The notes beneath the pieces are model-generated. The model had not been told where the DNA came from, made no database searches, and saw only the letters and a program-made list of their open reading frames with translations. The position numbers were made by a program, and so were the translations under genes. From Bacillota bacterium (GTDB taxonomy: Bacteria; Bacillota; Clostridia; Acetivibrionales; DSM-1351), in the NCBI GenBank assembly GCA_023409265.1, contig JAEYHZ010000014.1, forward strand, positions 434,001-498,000: a DNA stretch of 64,000 nucleotides, given 5' to 3'. Positions within the stretch are counted from its first letter, which is position 1, and the number at the start of each line of letters is the position of its first letter. Below are positions 61,452-64,000 of the stretch, piece by piece.

Positions 61452-62093
61452 CTATCCGGTTATTTTAATACATGGACCATGCCCCGAGGCAACAAATGAG
61501 GGCCTAAGCGATTTTAAATCTCCAATCAGTCTTTCCTTTAAATCAGGGTTAGGCAGATTATCCGCGCCGCTGCTGGTTACCGCCGCCTCCCAGCTATTTT
61601 CCACCACTTGCCCATGAGTTTCTCCCATTGAGAACATCAGGTCGCTGCTAAAGAATATCCCTCTCTTTTTTTCCATGAAAAGGAGACCTTCCCACATATG
61701 CATCTCAGAGGGATAGCCAAGGATCTCAAACTCAAAATCAGTGCCGCTAAGGATGTCACCAGGTCTTTTGATTTCGAAACTATTCGTAATTCCAAATCCA
61801 AGCAATTGCCTTGCTGTAACTTCCGAGCAAATTGTGACAACCTCCGGGTATTCTTCCAGTACCAGGGATAAGCCGCCGCACTCATCCGACTCAAAATGGG
61901 AGACCAGAACATATTTCAAAGAGCGGCCTCCAAGCAATTGTTTAAGCTGAGGCAAGGTAGTTTTTGTTTGTTGGGCCGCTCCTGTCTGTATCAGGACTGG
62001 TTCGTCAGTCAACAGCAAGTACTGGTGCATGGAGAGTTTAATCGGTTCAATAACATCGGTAAACTGGTACAGGTCAGGGTAAATTTGTGTCAT
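61452..62093 (-). CDS. Metallo-beta-lactamase-fold protein (flavodiiron-like ODP domain)
   Basis: A 213-residue single-domain protein. The first metal motif is SHFESDECGG, in place of the H-x-H-x-D-H of hydrolases and close to the H-x-E-x-D of flavodiiron oxygen reductases but with Cys/Glu where His is usual. Later ligands are His in MHMWEG, Asp in FSSDLMF and His in ASGHGPC. No flavodoxin domain is attached. A redox or oxygen-related role is possible. Its gene converges with the AraC gene; no operon partner is evident. Confidence 0.78.
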   Translation of the reverse strand: MTQIYPDLYQFTDVIEPIKLSMHQYLLLTDEPVLIQTGAAQQTKTTLPQLKQLLGGRSLKYVLVSHFESDECGGLSLVLEEYPEVVTICSEVTARQLLGFGITNSFEIKRPGDILSGTDFEFEILGYPSEMHMWEGLLFMEKKRGIFFSSDLMFSMGETHGQVVENSWEAAVTSSGADNLPNPDLKERLIGDLKSLRPSFVASGHGPCIKITG

Positions 62094-62204
62094 TATTTTA
62101 AATCTCCTTTTATTTCTTTGTTATTATAAAAACTGTTGAATATATGAAAAGAATTGATAACATTAATAGATATTATTTTTACCAAGAGTTCATTTTTTAT
62201 AAAT

Positions 62205-62238
62205 AAAAACACTGTAGAATGACTCCTACAGTGTTTTT
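62205..62238 (-). terminator. Rho-independent terminator of the rpsF-ssb-rpsR operon
   Basis: aaaaacactgtag (62205-62217) pairs with ctacagtgttttt (62226-62238), ending in a T-run on the minus strand, 25 bases after the rpsR stop. Confidence 0.9.
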
Positions 62239-62262
62239 CTATGAAAATTATATTTTCCTATA

Positions 62263-62556
62263 TTATTCTGCAGTATATGGAAGTAAAGCAATATGTCTTG
62301 CTCTCTTAACCGCAACTGTCAGCTGACGCTGGTGCTTAGCACAGTTTCCTGATATTCTTCTGGGAAGGATCTTACCTCTTTCAGAAACATACTTTCTGAT
62401 CTTGGCAACATCTTTGTAATCTATATCAGTAGCCTTATCAACACAGAATGAGCAAACTTTTTTCTTAGCTCTTCTCATTCTCATGCCACCTTTACCTTCG
62501 CCCTTATCATAAGAATCTCTGTCGTTTCTTCTGTTATCTCTCTTTGGTCCTGGCAT
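62263..62556 (-). CDS. rpsR: 30S ribosomal protein S18
   Basis: A 97-residue small-subunit protein. A basic N-terminal extension (about 1-30) precedes the conserved core CSFCVDKATDIDYKDVAKIRKYVSERGKILPRR. This is the zinc-type form, with C-x2-C and a later NCAKH. The ATG follows AGGAGG. Third gene of the conserved rpsF-ssb-rpsR operon, 91 bases after ssb. S18 binds S6 on the ribosome platform. Confidence 0.98.
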   Translation of the reverse strand: MPGPKRDNRRNDRDSYDKGEGKGGMRMRRAKKKVCSFCVDKATDIDYKDVAKIRKYVSERGKILPRRISGNCAKHQRQLTVAVKRARHIALLPYTAE

Positions 62557-62647
62557 CTTAGTGTCCTCCTTTCATGTACCAGCTAGTGGTACTGATTGTT
62601 ATTTATAAATCGTCTTATTAATTCAAATTATATGGCCTTGACTTCCA

Positions 62648-63079
62648 TTAGAATGGAAGTTCATCGTCCTCATCCATTGGATAGAAGCCGTCTCCTGATG
62701 ACGCCGGGTTCTCGGAATAAGTTCTGGGTGCTGGACCACCAGCTCCGCCTTCAGATCCCCTTTTGCTGTCAGCAAAATAAGTTTCGTCTGCTACTACTTC
62801 AGTAACATAATGACGTTTTCCCTCATTGTCATCCCAGGTTCTGGTTTGAAGCCTTCCAACAATGGCTACCTGCATTCCTTTTGTAAAATATTTCTGACAA
62901 AATTCAGCAGTTTTGTTCCATGCTACAATATTGATAAAATCAGCCTGTGGCTGACCTTCTTTAGCAGTAGCACGTCTGTTTACAGCAATGGAAAAACTTG
63001 CAACTGCAGTATTATTTCCACTGGTGTATCTCAGATCAGGATCTTTTGTAAGTCTTCCCATCAATACAACTTTGTTCAT
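62648..63079 (-). CDS. ssb: Single-stranded DNA-binding protein
   Basis: A 143-residue protein. The OB fold (about 1-105) starts MNKVVLMGRLTKDPDLRYT. A short flexible Gly/Pro/Ser linker is followed by the acidic C-terminal tip DEDDELPF that recruits replication and repair proteins. Between rpsF and rpsR, 22 bases after rpsF. Confidence 0.98.
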   Translation of the reverse strand: MNKVVLMGRLTKDPDLRYTSGNNTAVASFSIAVNRRATAKEGQPQADFINIVAWNKTAEFCQKYFTKGMQVAIVGRLQTRTWDDNEGKRHYVTEVVADETYFADSKRGSEGGAGGPAPRTYSENPASSGDGFYPMDEDDELPF

Positions 63080-63101
63080 ACTAACCTTCCATTTACACTT
63101 A

Positions 63102-63386
63102 TTAATCCTTAGCGATTACTATATACTTAAGAATTCCTTCAGTGATTTTATAAACTCTCTCTAATTCAGCAGGAAAACTTGGCTCTGATGAAAAATTAGC
63201 AAGCACGTAGTAACCTTCGTTCTTGTCATCAATTTCATAAGCTAATTTTCTCTTACCCCACTCATCAATGCTTTCGAGCTGAGCTGAAGTTTCAAGCATA
63301 GTCTTAAATTTTTCAACTAGGGCTTTTGTGGATTCCTCTCCAACCTCTGAATTGATAATGAAAATAGTTTCATACTTCTTTAACAT
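63102..63386 (-). CDS. rpsF: 30S ribosomal protein S6
   Basis: A 94-residue protein with the S6 ferredoxin-like fold: KKYETIFIINSE, WGKRKLAYEIDDKNEGYYVLANF and the C-terminal RVYKITEGILKYIVIA. GGGAGGTGA precedes the ATG. First gene of the rpsF-ssb-rpsR operon. The leader carries a hairpin (63415-63437) that may take part in S6:S18 feedback. Confidence 0.98.
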   Translation of the reverse strand: MLKKYETIFIINSEVGEESTKALVEKFKTMLETSAQLESIDEWGKRKLAYEIDDKNEGYYVLANFSSEPSFPAELERVYKITEGILKYIVIAKD

Positions 63387-63414
63387 TACTGGTCACCTCC
63401 CCTCGGACTTTACG

Positions 63415-63437
63415 GCTCTGTATCAAGAGTACAGAGC
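63415..63437 (-). promoter_or_regulatory. rpsF leader hairpin, possible S6:S18 autoregulatory element
   Basis: An 8-bp perfect stem (63415-63422 with 63430-63437) lies 28 bases upstream of the rpsF start. On the minus strand it is directly followed by CCGTAAAG. Known S6:S18-binding leaders carry a CCG element next to a hairpin close to rpsF. The match was made by eye, and the full consensus was not tested. Confidence 0.45.
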
Positions 63438-63594
63438 AAGGATGTTAATATTTTATTTGTGGTAACATTTTGTTTTCCACATACAATTTTGTATTTTATC
63501 ACATATTTTAAAAACAGGCAAGGCAATTTTTAAATCCATCTTTATTAAATCCATTTTTTAAATTTGAGTAATATTTAAACCTGTAAAAAAAGAG

Positions 63595-63614
63595 CCCGGA
63601 GAGGTGTCTCCGGG
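63595..63614 (-). terminator. Rho-independent terminator of the TrpA-like gene
   Basis: cccggaga (63595-63602) pairs with tctccggg (63607-63614), loop of four. The minus strand continues CTCTTTTTTT. It lies 38 bases after the 63653 stop codon. Confidence 0.88.
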
Positions 63615-63652
63615 TATAATTAGGATGTATTTGGGTAAGTTATAAAAATTAA

Positions 63653-64000
63653 TTATTCATTACAGGTCTTTTTAAACAATGCTATTGTTTCTTTCATTTT
63701 AGGAATATCTGCGTGAAGCTTAAGTACCGTACTTCCAACAAAAACCCCGTCAGCGCCGGCATCTTTCGCCATTTGTATATCTTCAGGAGCATAGATGCCC
63801 ACTCCGCAGTATATCTCCCTTTTTATCCCCAGCTTCTTTAAATGCTCAATACAATGCTTCAGTGTTGGAAATTGCGGATTAATATTGTTTGTGGTAGGCT
63901 TGGCCTGCATATATACAAAACCATTTGATAAAAGTGCTGATTGGATTTCCTTCTCGTCCATGTGGAATTGCACATAGCAGGATATCTTGATCCCATTTTC
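63653..64000 (-). CDS. Tryptophan-synthase-alpha-like TIM-barrel protein (partial, 5' end outside window)
   Basis: The C-terminal 115 residues are in the window, and the frame continues without a start to base 64000. Sequence such as IKISCYVQFHMDEKEIQSALLSNGFVYMQAK and GVGIYAPEDIQMAKDAGADGVFVGSTVLKL follows the tryptophan synthase alpha subunit: the phosphate-binding GVG, and ADGVFVGS near the end. After GFVY the usual G-x-T-G phosphate loop is replaced by KPTTNNINPQ, so it may be a divergent family member. The catalytic Glu and Asp lie outside the window. Confidence 0.7.
   Translation of the reverse strand, partial: ENGIKISCYVQFHMDEKEIQSALLSNGFVYMQAKPTTNNINPQFPTLKHCIEHLKKLGIKREIYCGVGIYAPEDIQMAKDAGADGVFVGSTVLKLHADIPKMKETIALFKKTCNE

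Overview
The window is AT-rich, densely coded Firmicute DNA. It most resembles a plant-polysaccharide-degrading clostridium of the Ruminiclostridium / cellulolytic Clostridium type. The evidence is the strong GGAGG ribosome sites, YesM/YesN-type two-component systems, binding-protein-dependent sugar importers without ATPase genes, many glycosidases, and a clostridial rpsF-ssb-rpsR operon. Species was not determined. No rRNA, tRNA, CRISPR array, phage or complete insertion sequence was seen.

Layout. (1) About 1-9.4 kb, minus strand: a sugar ABC importer (binding protein plus two permeases, the last cut by the window edge), a YesN/YesM pair and a GH112 beta-galactoside phosphorylase. An AraC activator (9624-10463) diverges from the phosphorylase. 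(2) 10.5-26.1 kb, minus strand: two long gene runs around a GntR/UTRA regulator. One run is a sugar ABC importer followed by a TIM-barrel isomerase, a GH105 unsaturated-uronyl hydrolase, a shikimate-dehydrogenase-like enzyme, a cupin phosphoglucose-isomerase-like protein, a 2-hydroxyacid dehydrogenase, a KDPG aldolase and a phosphotriesterase-like lactonase. The other is a zinc alcohol dehydrogenase, an SMP-30 lactonase, an aldo/keto reductase and an FGGY kinase. Palindromes of the form TAATGT-N4-ACATTA stand before both runs and before gntR, so this looks like one regulon. (3) 26.4-37.7 kb: an LplABC-type importer with a ROK kinase, a cytoplasmic GH9 enzyme and a double-SIS protein. It is divergent from a YesM/YesN pair, and a 276-bp MITE-like element sits in the shared control region. 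(4) 37.8-48.9 kb: another LplABC-type importer, a cytoplasmic and a secreted GH16 enzyme, and a third YesM/YesN pair. (5) 49-56.5 kb: a MalFG-type importer with a GH2 enzyme, a membrane acyltransferase and an ArsR-type regulator carrying a large C-terminal domain. (6) 56.6-62.1 kb: a UvrA paralogue, a nucleotidyltransferase, a divergent AraC/GyrI-type regulator and a metallo-beta-lactamase-fold protein. (7) 62.2-64 kb: housekeeping rpsR, ssb and rpsF, and the 3' end of a TrpA-like gene.

How the genes work together. Five importers, three dedicated sensor pairs and several local regulators each serve one type of oligosaccharide. Imported sugars are cut inside the cell by GH112, GH105, GH9, GH16 and GH2 enzymes. 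The most unusual part is the GntR regulon. It pairs GH105, whose product is a 4-deoxy-5-keto-uronate, with a KDPG aldolase and no dehydratase. That suggests a deoxyuronate route using non-standard isomerase, reductase and kinase enzymes. GH112 together with GH105 also hints at rhamnogalacturonan-I fragments. These pathway assignments are inferences from gene content.

Where an in-frame upstream codon made a gene look longer, I chose the start from the ribosome binding site. All alignments and repeat comparisons were made by eye.
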